From Microtetraspora malaysiensis (GTDB lineage Bacteria; Actinomycetota; Actinomycetes; Streptosporangiales; Streptosporangiaceae), in contig NZ_BBYJ01000021.1 in assembly GCF_001528665.1 (NCBI RefSeq), positions 1 to 64,000 of the forward strand: DNA of 64,000 bases, read 5' to 3'. Below are positions 51,159-60,387 of this stretch, in pieces (the first letter of the stretch is position 1; each line of letters opens with the position of its first letter). Position numbers and translations under genes: made by a program. The notes beneath the pieces are model-generated. The model did no database searches and was not told the DNA's origin. It was given only the letters and a program-made list of their open reading frames with translations.

Positions 51159-52445
51159 TCAGCGGTTGAGTTTCTCCACGATGAGCCGGTAGAGCTGGCG
51201 CGGCCGTCCGGGGGCGGGTGTCCGGTTCGGCGGAAGCGGCCACGCGAGTCCCTCGTCGACCAACGTGCGCAGCAACCGCCGGGCGGTGCGCGGTGTCACG
51301 CCGAGCATCTTGCCCGCACTCTCGGCGTCCACCACGGTGTCGCCGCCCTCCAGCTTGGCCGCGAGGCGCGCGAGCACCTCGACGCCCTTCGGCTTGGCCG
51401 CCCCGGCCGCGTTCGGAGGCATCCTGGGCGCCGGCACCAGCGCGCGGCCCTCCCGGTCGACCGCGAAGCCCTGGGAGTTCTTGGCCCCCTGGCTGCGCCC
51501 CAGCGCGCCCCGGGCGTGCGTCTCCGCGTCGTGCGTCGTCCGGCCCATGCCGACCCCGACCTCGACGGCCAGGCCCAGCTCGTCCCTGATCTTGGCCGCG
51601 AACGGCAGCACCCGGAACCCGTCCGTCGCGGCCGCGATCGAGCCGCGCGAGGCCACCACCAGGTAGCTGTGGTCGTCGATCGGCCACACGCTGGAGTTCA
51701 TCCGGTTGGCCTCCTGGACGAGCAGGCGGTGCAGCGACAGCCGTAACTCGTCCCGCCAGTAGCGGGGCGCGGCCCGCCGTACCGGCTCACGCAGCGTGGG
51801 AACCTCCACCAGCACGACCGTGAGTTGCGACTCCTCCAGCCGATGGTGCGCTCCAAGTAGTGCCGCGGTGTGCAGCGCCGTACGGATCGCGGCCGATGTC
51901 GGGCGGATCCCCACGACGGGCAGGCCGGCGGCGGCCAGTCGCTCGGCGACGCCCGGAACGCAGGTGAGCGCCCCCGTGGACGCCCCCTGCCGGATCAGGC
52001 GCTCGTGGAACGCGGCAATCACGCCGACGGCTCCAGGCTCGTCGCGGCAGTGCACCTCCTCCGAGGGCAGGCCGAGATCGGTGTACGCCTCGTCGATCTC
52101 CGCGCGGCTGAGCACGTCCACGCTCACCCGCCGGGGGTCGATCCGCTCGTCCATGGCAGCCTGGGCGATCGCGGCGGACAGGGCCGCGCCGCCCAGTTGC
52201 ACGAACGTCGCGGGCATCGTGAGCACCCCGGCGCGCCGGGCGATCTCGTATGGCGCGGGGCTGGAGAACAGGCAGGCATCCACGTTCGGGCCGAGGCGGG
52301 TCACCTTGTCGGCCGCCTCCTGTTCGTCCCGATAGGCCGCCGCCACCAGGCGGCACGGCACAGGCGCGGCCGCATGACCCATGAGCATCACTCGCTCGAC
52401 AAGATCATGCGGCCCCACCACACCGATAGTGAGATCCGGCGTCAT
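51159..52445 (-). CDS. HTH regulator with degenerate GGDEF-like domain
   Basis: A 428-aa protein. The N-terminal half resembles a periplasmic-binding-like/receptor fold (LTIGVVGPHDLVERVMLMGH). The middle reads HSYLVVASRGSIAAATDGFR then GLAVEVGVGMGRTTHDAETH, reminiscent of a nucleotide-cyclase/GGDEF core without the GGDEF residues. The C-terminus is a winged helix (AGKMLGVTPRTARRLLRTLV). It likely regulates the adjacent EamA exporter. ATG 52445 is chosen; ATG 52505 adds 20 residues. Confidence 0.7.
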   Translation of the reverse strand: MTPDLTIGVVGPHDLVERVMLMGHAAAPVPCRLVAAAYRDEQEAADKVTRLGPNVDACLFSSPAPYEIARRAGVLTMPATFVQLGGAALSAAIAQAAMDERIDPRRVSVDVLSRAEIDEAYTDLGLPSEEVHCRDEPGAVGVIAAFHERLIRQGASTGALTCVPGVAERLAAAGLPVVGIRPTSAAIRTALHTAALLGAHHRLEESQLTVVLVEVPTLREPVRRAAPRYWRDELRLSLHRLLVQEANRMNSSVWPIDDHSYLVVASRGSIAAATDGFRVLPFAAKIRDELGLAVEVGVGMGRTTHDAETHARGALGRSQGAKNSQGFAVDREGRALVPAPRMPPNAAGAAKPKGVEVLARLAAKLEGGDTVVDAESAGKMLGVTPRTARRLLRTLVDEGLAWPLPPNRTPAPGRPRQLYRLIVEKLNR

Positions 52446-52665
52446 CGTGCCCACTCGTGACCCGCGCGGATTCTCTTCCGTGCGCTCGACCAATGTCTGT
52501 CCCATCCGTGACCGTTTCCAAATTCGTTGAAGCTCTCTTTGAAACGATCGCGTCTGGCGGCCGTAATGTCACGCCCAAATTCGCCGGAATTCCGTTCTGC
52601 ATAGTGGCCGGATGTGGCCAATCAGAAGGTCTCGCCAGCTCAGGTGGGTAAAATTGACCCCTGGA

Positions 52666-53943
52666 TCAGTCGGTGGCCAAAGAGGAAATCTGGCGTTCCA
52701 CATCTGCCCCGAGCGCCTGCATACGCTGCGCGAGATGGGCGTGACCGCGGTCGATGAGATAACCGGAGTCGATTGTCGTCTCGCCTTCGGCGCAGAGCCC
52801 GGCGAGCACGAGCGCGATGCCCGACCGGAGATCGTGCGCGGTGACCTCGGTGCCGCGCAGCGGCGTCGGGCCGTGCACGACGGCGCGGCTGTCGTCGACC
52901 TCGATGTTGGCGCCCATCTTGTTCAGCTCGCCGGCGAGCGCGAAACGCCCGTCGAAGATCCGCTCGTGGATGTAGCTGGAGCCGTCGGCCAGGCACGCGA
53001 CCGTCATCAACGGCGACTGCAGGTCGGTGGCGAAGCCCGGGTAGGTGTCGGTGATCACGTTGATCGGCCGCAGCGGACGGTCCCTGCGGACGTTCAGCAC
53101 CGCGCCGTCGGTGGCGAACTCGACGCCCATCTGCTCCAGCTTCCAGCGGACCACGCCGAGGTGCTCAAGAGAGGCGCCGACCAGGTTGACCTCGCCGCCG
53201 GTGATCGCGGCGGCCATCGCGAAGACACCGGCGTCCAGCCGGTCGGGCATCACGGTGTGCTCGACCGCGGACAGCTCGGAGACACCCTCGACGGTGATGA
53301 AGCCGGTGCCGCCGCCCTGGATCCGCGCGCCCATCCGGGACAGCATGACGATGACGTCGAGCACCTCGGGCTCGAGGGCCGCGTTCTCGATCACGGTGGT
53401 GCCCCCGGCCAGGGCGGCCGCCATGATCAGGTTCTCGGTGCCGGTGTGCGAGGGGGTGTCCAGGTACAGCGGGGCGCCGACCAGGCCGGCCGCCTTGATG
53501 TGGATGACCGACTCCCCCTCGTCCACCACCGCGCCGAGGCGCTTGTAGCCGAGGTAGTGGAAGTCCAGGTTCCGGCTGCCGAGGTTGCAGCCGCCCACGC
53601 CCTCGATGATCGCCTCGCCCAGCCGGTGCAGCAGGGCCGGGACGAACAGCACCGAGCCGCGGAAGCGGCGCGCGATCTCCGCCGGCAGCACCGGGGTGGT
53701 GAGCTGGGACGCGTCGATGACCAGCGTCCGCTCGGCCTCGTGGAACTGCACCTTGGCGCCGACGGCCTGGGCCAGCTCGACGGCGCGGCGAACGTCCTCG
53801 ATCACGGGCACGTTACGCAGTACCGTCTGGCCCTCCGCCGCGAGGAGCGCCGCGCCGATCATGGGGAGCACGGCGTTCTTCGCCCCCTGGATGAAGGCGG
53901 TTCCGCGCAGTACGTTGCCTCCGCGCACGCGGTAACGGACCAT
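52666..53943 (-). CDS. murA: UDP-GlcNAc 1-carboxyvinyltransferase (MurA-like), divergent
   Basis: A 425-aa EPSP-synthase-fold enzyme for the first committed step of peptidoglycan precursor synthesis. The N-terminal Lys-Asn is in GAKNAVLPMIGAAL, and the catalytic loop has Cys in GVGGCNLGSRNLDFHY, which predicts fosfomycin sensitivity. Asp is in TYPGFATDLQSPLMTV, and the C-terminal DLRSGIALVLAGL is usual. The loop differs from the typical PGGCxIGxRPxDLH, so this may be a second, specialised MurA. No other mur genes are nearby. Confidence 0.88.
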   Translation of the reverse strand: MVRYRVRGGNVLRGTAFIQGAKNAVLPMIGAALLAAEGQTVLRNVPVIEDVRRAVELAQAVGAKVQFHEAERTLVIDASQLTTPVLPAEIARRFRGSVLFVPALLHRLGEAIIEGVGGCNLGSRNLDFHYLGYKRLGAVVDEGESVIHIKAAGLVGAPLYLDTPSHTGTENLIMAAALAGGTTVIENAALEPEVLDVIVMLSRMGARIQGGGTGFITVEGVSELSAVEHTVMPDRLDAGVFAMAAAITGGEVNLVGASLEHLGVVRWKLEQMGVEFATDGAVLNVRRDRPLRPINVITDTYPGFATDLQSPLMTVACLADGSSYIHERIFDGRFALAGELNKMGANIEVDDSRAVVHGPTPLRGTEVTAHDLRSGIALVLAGLCAEGETTIDSGYLIDRGHAHLAQRMQALGADVERQISSLATD

Positions 53944-54036
53944 CGATGAGACTCCTAAATCAAAGGTGGGGAACTCGCATGACGCGGCGGCCGAGAGTGA
54001 CCAGAGTAGCCGCTGGGGCAGGCGTTTTGAGGGGAA

Positions 54037-54885
54037 CTACCCGCGGAAGTCGCGGCCGGTCAGCCGCTCGTACGCTTCCACGTACCGTTGCCGGGTGCGC
54101 TCGACGATCTCGTCGGGAAGGGGCGGCGGCGGCTCGTCCGACGACCGGTCCCAGCCGGACTCGGGGGAGGTCAGCCAGTCGCGGACGAACTGCTTGTCGA
54201 ACGACGGCTGAGGCCGGCCCGGCTGCCACTCCTCCAGCGGCCAGAAGCGGGAGGAGTCGGGGGTGAGCACCTCGTCGCCGAGGACGAGCCCGCCGTCGGC
54301 GTCCCAGCCGAGCTCGATCTTCGTGTCGGCCAGGATGATGCCGCGCTCACGGGCGATCTCGGCACCACGCACGTAGACGTCGAGCGTGATCTGCCGCAGC
54401 CGCTCCGCGACGTCCGCCCCGACCTCCTCGACGACCTGGTCGTACGTCATCGGCTGGTCGTGCTGGCCGATCGGGGCCTTGGTCGACGGCGTGAAGATCG
54501 CCTCGGGCAGTCGGGAGCCGTCGGTCAGCCCGGCGGGGAGTGAAACACCCGAGACCACGCCCTCACGGCGGTAGTCGATCAGTCCGGACCCGGTCAGGTA
54601 ACCGCGCGCCACGCACTCCACCGGGACCATCCGCAGCTTGCGGCACAGGACGGCGCGACCGGCGAACTCGGCGGGCACATCGGTCGAGACCACGTGGTTG
54701 GGGACCACGTCCGCGAGTTGCTCGAACCACCACAGCGAGAGCTGGGTGAGGATCACGCCCTTGTCGGGGATGTCGGGCGTCAGAACATGGTCGAACGCCG
54801 AGATCCGGTCTGAGGCCACCATCAGGAGCAGCCCGTCGTCGGTCTCGTACAGATCGCGGACCTTGCCGGAGTGGAGGTGCTTCAC
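54037..54885 (-). CDS. purC: SAICAR synthase
   Basis: The 282-aa product is a full-length phosphoribosylaminoimidazole-succinocarboxamide synthase. It has HSGKVRDLYETDDGLLLMVA, SDRISAFDHVLTPDIPDKG, VPVECVARGYLTGSG, KIELGWDADGGLVLGDEVLT with LTPDSSRFW, and FDKQFVRDWL. It joins CAIR and aspartate with ATP in de novo purine synthesis. It lies downstream of purD on the same strand with about 120 bp between them. Confidence 0.97.
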   Translation of the reverse strand: MKHLHSGKVRDLYETDDGLLLMVASDRISAFDHVLTPDIPDKGVILTQLSLWWFEQLADVVPNHVVSTDVPAEFAGRAVLCRKLRMVPVECVARGYLTGSGLIDYRREGVVSGVSLPAGLTDGSRLPEAIFTPSTKAPIGQHDQPMTYDQVVEEVGADVAERLRQITLDVYVRGAEIARERGIILADTKIELGWDADGGLVLGDEVLTPDSSRFWPLEEWQPGRPQPSFDKQFVRDWLTSPESGWDRSSDEPPPPLPDEIVERTRQRYVEAYERLTGRDFRG

Positions 54886-55009
54886 TATGCCATTTTGTCA
54901 GTGGTTCAGACCTCTTTGCCGACCGCCCCAAACCCTCGCGCCTGCGACGGCCGATCGGGCCCGCTCCGGCCGGACGCCGACGCGCGTCCGGCCGAAGGGG
55001 AACCCGGTC

Positions 55010-56251
55010 CTACGCCTCGACGGCGCGTAGCGCGATGTCAGAGCGGTGGTGCGAGCCGCGCATCCGGATGTGCCCGGCCAGCTCGTACGCGCGCGAGCGC
55101 GCCTCGGCGAGATCGCGTCCGGTTCCGACCACGCTCAGCACCCGGCCGCCGTTGGAGACGATCCGCCCCTCGGCGTCCAACGCCGTCCCCGCGTGCAACA
55201 CGTACGCTCCGGGCACCTCCGCATCGAGGCCCTCGATCACGTCGCCCTTGACCGGATCGGCCGGGTAGTTCTCCGCCGCGACGACCACGGTCACCGCCGC
55301 GCCGTCGCGCCAGCGGAGCGGGCCGTGCCCGGCCAGCTCGCCCTTGGCACAGGCCAGCAGCAGCCCCGCGAGCGGCGTCTCCAGCCGGTCCAGCACGACC
55401 TGCGTCTCCGGGTCGCCGAACCGCGCGTTGAACTCGATGACCCGCGGCCCCTTCGCCGTGAGCGCCAGGCCCGCGTAGAGCACACCCGTGTACGGCGTGC
55501 CGCGCGCGGCCAGCTCGGCCACCGTGGGCCGCACGACCTCGGACATCACCTGCTCGGTCAGCCCCTCCGGAGCCCACGGGAGCGGCGTGTACGCCCCCAT
55601 CCCGCCCGTGTTGGGACCCGTGTCGCCGTCCCCGGCGCGCTTGAAGTCCTGCGCGGGCTGGAGCGGTACGGCCGTCTCGCCGTCGCACAGCGCGAACAGC
55701 GACACCTCGGGACCGTCGAGATACTCCTCGATGACGACCCGCCCGCACGCCGCGGCGTGCGCGAGCGCCTGGTCCCGGTCACCGGTCACCACCACGCCCT
55801 TGCCCGCGGCCAGACCGTCGTCCTTCACGACGTACGGCGGGCCGAACTCGTCCAGCGCGGCCGCCGCCTCGTCCGGCGTCGTGCAGGTGAACGCGCGGGC
55901 GGTCGGCACCCCGGCGGCCGTCATGACGTCCTTGGCGAAGGACTTGGACCCCTCGATCGCGGCCGGCTCCCGCGACGGGCCGAAGCACGGGATCCCGGCG
56001 GCCCGCACCGCGTCGGCGACCCCCGAGACCAGCGGCGCCTCCGGGCCGATCACCACAAGATCGGCCCCCAGCGAGACCGCGAGCTCCGACACCGCGGCGC
56101 CGTCGGTCGGCGTCACCGAGTGCAGTGTCGCCACCTGAGCGATCCCGGCGTTGCCGGGGGCGCAGTGGACTTCCGATACGGAGGGGTCGAGCCGCAGGCC
56201 CCGGCACAGGGCATGCTCACGACCACCGGATCCAATGACTAGAACGCGCAC
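55010..56251 (-). CDS. purD: Phosphoribosylamine-glycine ligase
   Basis: The 413-aa product is full-length GARS. N-terminal [17 protein letters not shown], then [20 protein letters not shown], the ATP-grasp region [20 protein letters not shown], the PurD signature [14 protein letters not shown], and [20 protein letters not shown]. It condenses phosphoribosylamine with glycine. It is probably the first gene of a purD-purC transcript; the promoter lies in the repeat-bearing region 56252-56475. Confidence 0.97.
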   Translation of the reverse strand: MRVLVIGSGGREHALCRGLRLDPSVSEVHCAPGNAGIAQVATLHSVTPTDGAAVSELAVSLGADLVVIGPEAPLVSGVADAVRAAGIPCFGPSREPAAIEGSKSFAKDVMTAAGVPTARAFTCTTPDEAAAALDEFGPPYVVKDDGLAAGKGVVVTGDRDQALAHAAACGRVVIEEYLDGPEVSLFALCDGETAVPLQPAQDFKRAGDGDTGPNTGGMGAYTPLPWAPEGLTEQVMSEVVRPTVAELAARGTPYTGVLYAGLALTAKGPRVIEFNARFGDPETQVVLDRLETPLAGLLLACAKGELAGHGPLRWRDGAAVTVVVAAENYPADPVKGDVIEGLDAEVPGAYVLHAGTALDAEGRIVSNGGRVLSVVGTGRDLAEARSRAYELAGHIRMRGSHHRSDIALRAVEA

Positions 56252-56264
56252 CCGGCGAGTCTAT

Positions 56265-56342
56265 TTGCGCTCGCTTCGCTCGCGCGGGCTCGGGGCTGTG
56301 TCTGTGTCTGATTGCGCTCGCTTCGCTCGCGCGGGCTCGGGG
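56265..56342. repeat. Two 31-bp tandem-spaced repeats upstream of purD
   Basis: A 31-bp GC-rich unit (core CGCTCGCTTCGCTCGCGCGG) occurs identically at 56265-56295 and 56312-56342 with a 16-bp spacer containing TGTGTCTGTGTCTG. It stands 14 bp from the purD start codon. It is of intergenic-repeat (REP-like) type; a regulatory effect is possible. Confidence 0.75.
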
Positions 56343-56475
56343 CGCCTTCAGTCGATGTCTTCCCTCGTCTCTCGGGGCCTCGTTCCTCAGCCCACTCGTT
56401 CCTCAGTCCAGACACCGCCGCGCCTCGAGCGTGATGGTTAGGCCGCGTGATGATGGATGGTGCTCGCGCGGGCGC

Positions 56476-56850
56476 TCACCGGCAGAGCGTGAAGTGAACG
56501 CAGACCACAGCGGTGTCATCGGTGATATGGCGGCCTTCGACCTGCTGCCAGAAGCGGATGTGGGCACACCGCCAGTGCTCGATGTCGGTGTAACCCTCGC
56601 CCTCAGCTTGGGCGAACTCCCACGTAACCTCGCCGAACGGCACGGTGGCCACAGTGGCGATCTCCACTGTGGCGAGAGCATCGCCTTGGTTGCCGAGCAG
56701 GGCGAACCGTTCACCGGGGAATTCGAGCTGTTCGCCTTCCTCGTCGTATTCGACCAGCAGAGTGGCCGTGGCGGTCTTGGCGCCGGCCAACACCAGGCCG
56801 TTGAGCTCGTCGCGCAGGGCTCCCGGGCTGCCCAGTTCAAGCGCTCGCAT
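56476..56850 (-). CDS. ASCH-domain protein
   Basis: A 124-aa ASCH (PUA-like fold) protein. It has SPGALRDELNGLVLAGAKTA then TATLLVEYDEEGEQLEFPGE, RFALLGNQGDALATVEIATV and the C-terminal QVEGRHITDDTAVVCVHFTL. The GxKxxT segment (AGAKTATA) is the ASCH signature. These small proteins probably bind RNA or hydrolyse modified nucleosides. ATG 56850; GTG 56859 would add MNN. Monocistronic. Confidence 0.85.
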   Translation of the reverse strand: MRALELGSPGALRDELNGLVLAGAKTATATLLVEYDEEGEQLEFPGERFALLGNQGDALATVEIATVATVPFGEVTWEFAQAEGEGYTDIEHWRCAHIRFWQQVEGRHITDDTAVVCVHFTLCR

Positions 56851-57250
56851 GTTGTTCACCCGTGGCCACATTCCGTGCAGCCTATTGGAGCACTGTCTGC
56901 GGCAACGCTGCGAGCAGGGCTGCACCAACGCCGAGCGGTCGATGGGATCGGGGGACTCGGGGGTACTTGGTGGCTTTTTGTGGGGAAGTACCTGATCGCG
57001 GCGAAGGGGCTCGTTATCCTAGAGGCAGGCCAGGCAGATGTGATAGATTAGCCCAGCTTCGCTGTGTCTCGTGGCGATTGGAGGTGGTTCGGGTGTCCTC
57101 TGGTGATCCCGTTAGTACGTGCCGGCGCACGTGCGACGTGCGCATTCCCGACCATCTGATCTCTGAGCCCGAGAGACAAGCTCACGCCTGAAAAAGGGGT
57201 GACATCGCGTCGCGCGTGGAGCGTGTCGGTCCGGGCGGGAAGGGTCCGCC
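56851..57250. other. Intergenic stretch of about 400 nt upstream of corA
   Basis: No gene is recognised. It has some GC-rich inverted sequences near 57116-57145 (GTGCCGGCGCAC core), which could be a terminator or leader structure. The conserved elements of the M-box magnesium riboswitch were not seen. Confidence 0.4.
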
Positions 57251-58372
57251 ATGCGCTCCTCAACCATTTTTCCGCTGATTTCACGGCACGCCCGGGTGAC
57301 TCCGCCGCGACTGGTCAAGCCTCCCGTGCCTGACAACCCCGTGACCGACCGCTGCGTGCCGCCGAGCAGTTCCCTGATTGAATACGGCGCCTACATCGCC
57401 GGTAAGAAGGTCGAGGCCGCGGGCATCCCCGAGGCCGTCAACATGGTCCGTGCGCACAATGACGCTAACGGCGCCCCCGACGCCTACGTTTGGGTCGGCC
57501 TCTACGAGCCCGCCGCCCCCGAGGTCGAGTGGCTCGCCGAGGTCTTCGGCCTGCACCCGCTCGCTGTCGAAGACGCCATCAAGGCACACCAGCGGCCCAA
57601 GGTCGAGCGGTACGGCGACTCCCTCTTCGTCGTGCTCAAGACCGTGGCCTTCCTCGACCACCAGACGCCCACCGTCGCGAGCGAGATCATCGCCATCGGC
57701 GAGATCATGGCCTTCGTCGGCCCCGACTTCGTCGTCACCGTACGACACGGCGAGCAGTGCTCCCTGGCGGATGTCCGCGAGAAGCTGGAGGACGACCCCA
57801 AGCTGCTCGGGCGCGGCCCGACCGGCGTCCTCCACGCCATCGCCGACTTCGTCGTGGACAAGTACCTGTACGTCGCCGACCTGATGCAGGACGAGCTGGA
57901 GAACGTCGAGGCGGCCGTCTTCGCCGAGGTCAGCTCGCGGGACATCAACCGGATCTACCAGCTCAAGCGCGAGATGCTGGAGCTCAAGCGCGCCGTCGGG
58001 CCGCTGCAGACCCCCTTCAACGCCCTTCCCCAGCGGCGGATGATCCCCTCCGAGATGCGGGAGTACTTCCGCGACGTCGGCGACCACCTGTCCCGGGTGT
58101 GCGAGCAGGTCCAGTCGTCCAACGAGCTGTCCGACTCGATCCTGCAGGCCGCGCTCGCCCGCTCCAACGCGCTGGCGAACGAGGACATGCGCAAGATCTC
58201 GGCCTGGGTGGCCATCATCTCCGTGCCCACGATGATCGCCGGCTTGTACGGCATGAACTTCACTCACATGCCGGAGGTCGACACGTACTGGGGGTATCCG
58301 GCGGCGCTCGGTCTGATGGCGGGCGTCTGCGCCCTGCTCCATCGCGTCTTCCGCCGCAACGGCTGGCTCTGA
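57251..58372 (+). CDS. corA: CorA-family magnesium/cobalt channel
   Basis: The 373-aa product has a large cytoplasmic alpha/beta domain (VGLYEPAAPEVEWLAEVFGL, then HPLAVEDAIKAHQRPKVERY), the long stalk helix (INRIYQLKREMLELKRAVGP), and two C-terminal TM helices with the signature GMNF between them (WVAIISVPTMIAGLYGMNF, then PAALGLMAGVCALLHRVF). Pentameric CorA channels import Mg2+. The MPEV loop after GMNF fits. The N-terminal extension of about 30 residues is a little long, so a later start is possible. Confidence 0.93.
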   Translation: MRSSTIFPLISRHARVTPPRLVKPPVPDNPVTDRCVPPSSSLIEYGAYIAGKKVEAAGIPEAVNMVRAHNDANGAPDAYVWVGLYEPAAPEVEWLAEVFGLHPLAVEDAIKAHQRPKVERYGDSLFVVLKTVAFLDHQTPTVASEIIAIGEIMAFVGPDFVVTVRHGEQCSLADVREKLEDDPKLLGRGPTGVLHAIADFVVDKYLYVADLMQDELENVEAAVFAEVSSRDINRIYQLKREMLELKRAVGPLQTPFNALPQRRMIPSEMREYFRDVGDHLSRVCEQVQSSNELSDSILQAALARSNALANEDMRKISAWVAIISVPTMIAGLYGMNFTHMPEVDTYWGYPAALGLMAGVCALLHRVFRRNGWL

Positions 58373-58804
58373 GACCGCGCCCCCGACGCCCACCACCGCG
58401 CCCTGAAGGCGCGGTGACGTCAGCGTGGTTCGGCAACCCCAAGGCGCCAGGACGTTCGCGCCCCGGCCGTCGCCCAGAGCGATTCCGACGCCGAGCGGCC
58501 GACCGCGTTCTCTGCGTGACCTGACCTTCAGGGGGAGAATGATGGTTGTAACTATCAAAGTTCTCCTGGGGGGCGGATGTCGGGCGTCTGCGGCGGGTCG
58601 CGGACGCGCGTGTGGACGTCGAGTTGGTCGATCTCGATCGTCTGTACACGGGCTCCTAGCGTCTGTCCGGGGGCGTCCTCACGGGAGCCGAGGGAAACGA
58701 GCCCGCCGCCCCTGAGGGCGAGGCCATGCCGCTGACCGGATCGTTCCGCAGGGTGACCTGTTCACACCTTCAGCCCTCGTCCCTCACCGCTCCACCCTTG
58801 AGGG
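58373..58804. other. Intergenic stretch of about 430 nt
   Basis: No gene is supported. A short frame near 58580-58660 reads VGRLRRVADARVDVELVDLD and RLYTGS before a stop and may be a gene remnant, but it is too short to identify. No repeats were noted. Confidence 0.4.
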
Positions 58805-59389
58805 GTGAACAACGCACTCGTCGTCATCGACGTTCAGGAGTCCTTCCGGCAGCTGCCCGACTGGGAGTTCGTGTCGCAGCCGGACATCGTCGGTCAGGTC
58901 AACCGCCTGGTCACCGCGGCCCGCGCCCAGGGCCACCTGGTGGTGTGGGTGCTCGGCTCCCGGCCAGGGGCCGGCACCGTGTTCGATCCGGCGCGGGGGT
59001 ACGTCCGCCTGATGGACGGGCTCGAGCCGCACACGGGCGAGCCGCTCATCACCAAGACCGCGCACAATGCCTTCACCACCACGAACCTGCACCAGATCCT
59101 CACCAGCCGCGGCATCCGAGGGTTGACCGTGTGCGGCATCCGTACCGAGCAGTGCTGCGAAACCACCACCCGGATCGCCTCCGACCTCGGCTTCGACGTC
59201 GCCTTCGCCACCGACGCCACCGCGACCACCCCCATCCCGCACCGCGACGCGCCGCAGGATCTGCCGTTCTCGCAGCTGGTGAGCGACCCGCGGACGCTGG
59301 GCGTCGCCGATATCGTCGCGCGCACCGAGTACGCGCTCGCAGGCCGGTTCGCCGCCATCCGCACGGTCGATGAACTGGCCGGGGCATAG
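58805..59389 (+). CDS. Isochorismatase-family cysteine hydrolase
   Basis: A 194-aa protein. Catalytic triad residues are visible: Asp in LVVIDVQESFRQ (Asp9), Lys in LITKTAHNAFTT, and Cys in RTEQCCETTTRIAS preceded by the cis-peptide-type loop VCGIRTEQ. The family includes isochorismatases, nicotinamidases and other amidases; the lack of a typical metal-site DxH trio argues against nicotinamidase. It starts with GTG and is followed after 11 bp by a GlxA-type regulator that probably controls it. Confidence 0.88.
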   Translation: MNNALVVIDVQESFRQLPDWEFVSQPDIVGQVNRLVTAARAQGHLVVWVLGSRPGAGTVFDPARGYVRLMDGLEPHTGEPLITKTAHNAFTTTNLHQILTSRGIRGLTVCGIRTEQCCETTTRIASDLGFDVAFATDATATTPIPHRDAPQDLPFSQLVSDPRTLGVADIVARTEYALAGRFAAIRTVDELAGA

Positions 59390-59400
59390 GCTCGGCGGCT

Positions 59401-60294
59401 GTGCCCCGGGTTGTCTTCCTGCTCATTCCACGAGTGCACCTGCTCGACGTGGCCGGGCCGGCCCAGGTCTTCTCCACGGCGGCCGACCTCGGCTACGAGC
59501 ACGCCCTGTCGTACGTGTCCGAAGACACGCACGTCGCTACCGTGCAAGGGCTGCCCCTGCACGCCGAGCGTGACTGGCCCCACCTGGAGCCCGACGACCT
59601 CATCATCGTGCCGGGCTGGCGCGGCCCGACCCGCATGGCCAGCGCCGACACCTTGCACCGGCTACGCGCGCATCACGCGGCCGGCGGCACCGTGGCGGGC
59701 ATTTGCGCGGGCGCCGACGCACTCGGCCGGGCCGGCTTGCTCGATGGCCGCCGCTGCACCACCCACCATGCGACCCAGGACGAGCTTGCCCGCCTCTATC
59801 CGACGGCCGAGGTCGTGCGCGACGTGCTCTATGTCGAGGACGAGCGGGTGGTGACCTCGGCGGGCGTGGCCAGCGGCATCGACGTGGCGCTCCACTTGCT
59901 GAGCACCAGGCGCGGGCCGTACGCCGCCAGCCAGGTGGCCCGCGCCATGGTGGTGTACGCCCGCCGGCAGGGAGCCTCGCCACAGATCAGCGCGATGCTC
60001 CGGCACCGCAGTCACAACGACGAGACGGTGCATCACATTCAGGACCTGATCGACGCGCGTTTCACCCAGCGGCTCACGCTCTCGATGCTGGCGGACGCGG
60101 TTGGATGCAGCGAACGGACGGTCACCCGGCTCTTCCGGCAGGCGACCGGCCTTACGCCTCTGGCCTACCAGACCGCGCTGCGGCTGGAACGGGCCGAACA
60201 CCTTCTCGGGCAAGGCGCGACGACTGAGACAGCCGCCCGCGAGGCCGGCTTCGGCGACCCGCGGATGCTGCGCCGTCTACGCGCCCGGATGTAG
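59401..60294 (+). CDS. GlxA-type regulator (DJ-1/PfpI domain plus AraC HTH)
   Basis: A 297-aa protein. The N-terminal DJ-1/PfpI-like domain (VFLLIPRVHLLDVAGPAQVF, GTVAGICAGADALGRAGLLD with the nucleophile-elbow Cys in ICAGA) is followed by an AraC double HTH (HHIQDLIDARFTQRLTLSML, then VGCSERTVTRLFRQATGLTP). GlxA-type proteins activate nearby catabolic genes on sensing a small metabolite. It lies 11 bp after the isochorismatase-like hydrolase, so it is the likely regulator of that operon. Confidence 0.92.
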   Translation: MPRVVFLLIPRVHLLDVAGPAQVFSTAADLGYEHALSYVSEDTHVATVQGLPLHAERDWPHLEPDDLIIVPGWRGPTRMASADTLHRLRAHHAAGGTVAGICAGADALGRAGLLDGRRCTTHHATQDELARLYPTAEVVRDVLYVEDERVVTSAGVASGIDVALHLLSTRRGPYAASQVARAMVVYARRQGASPQISAMLRHRSHNDETVHHIQDLIDARFTQRLTLSMLADAVGCSERTVTRLFRQATGLTPLAYQTALRLERAEHLLGQGATTETAAREAGFGDPRMLRRLRARM

Positions 60295-60387
60295 GCCCGG
60301 CAGAGGGCCCGTTCGTCTCAGCGCCTGTGCGGCCACAACGTGATCGAGACCGGGGCCGAGCCTTACCGCCAAGCAGGACGGCACAGG

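Noticed and set aside
56851-57250. Magnesium (M-box) riboswitch upstream of corA
   Set aside because: The characteristic conserved strings of the M-box were not found; only generic GC-rich stems are present.
58580-58660. Short reading VGRLRRVADARVDVELVDLD as a gene fragment
   Set aside because: Too short to assign; could be chance in GC-rich DNA.
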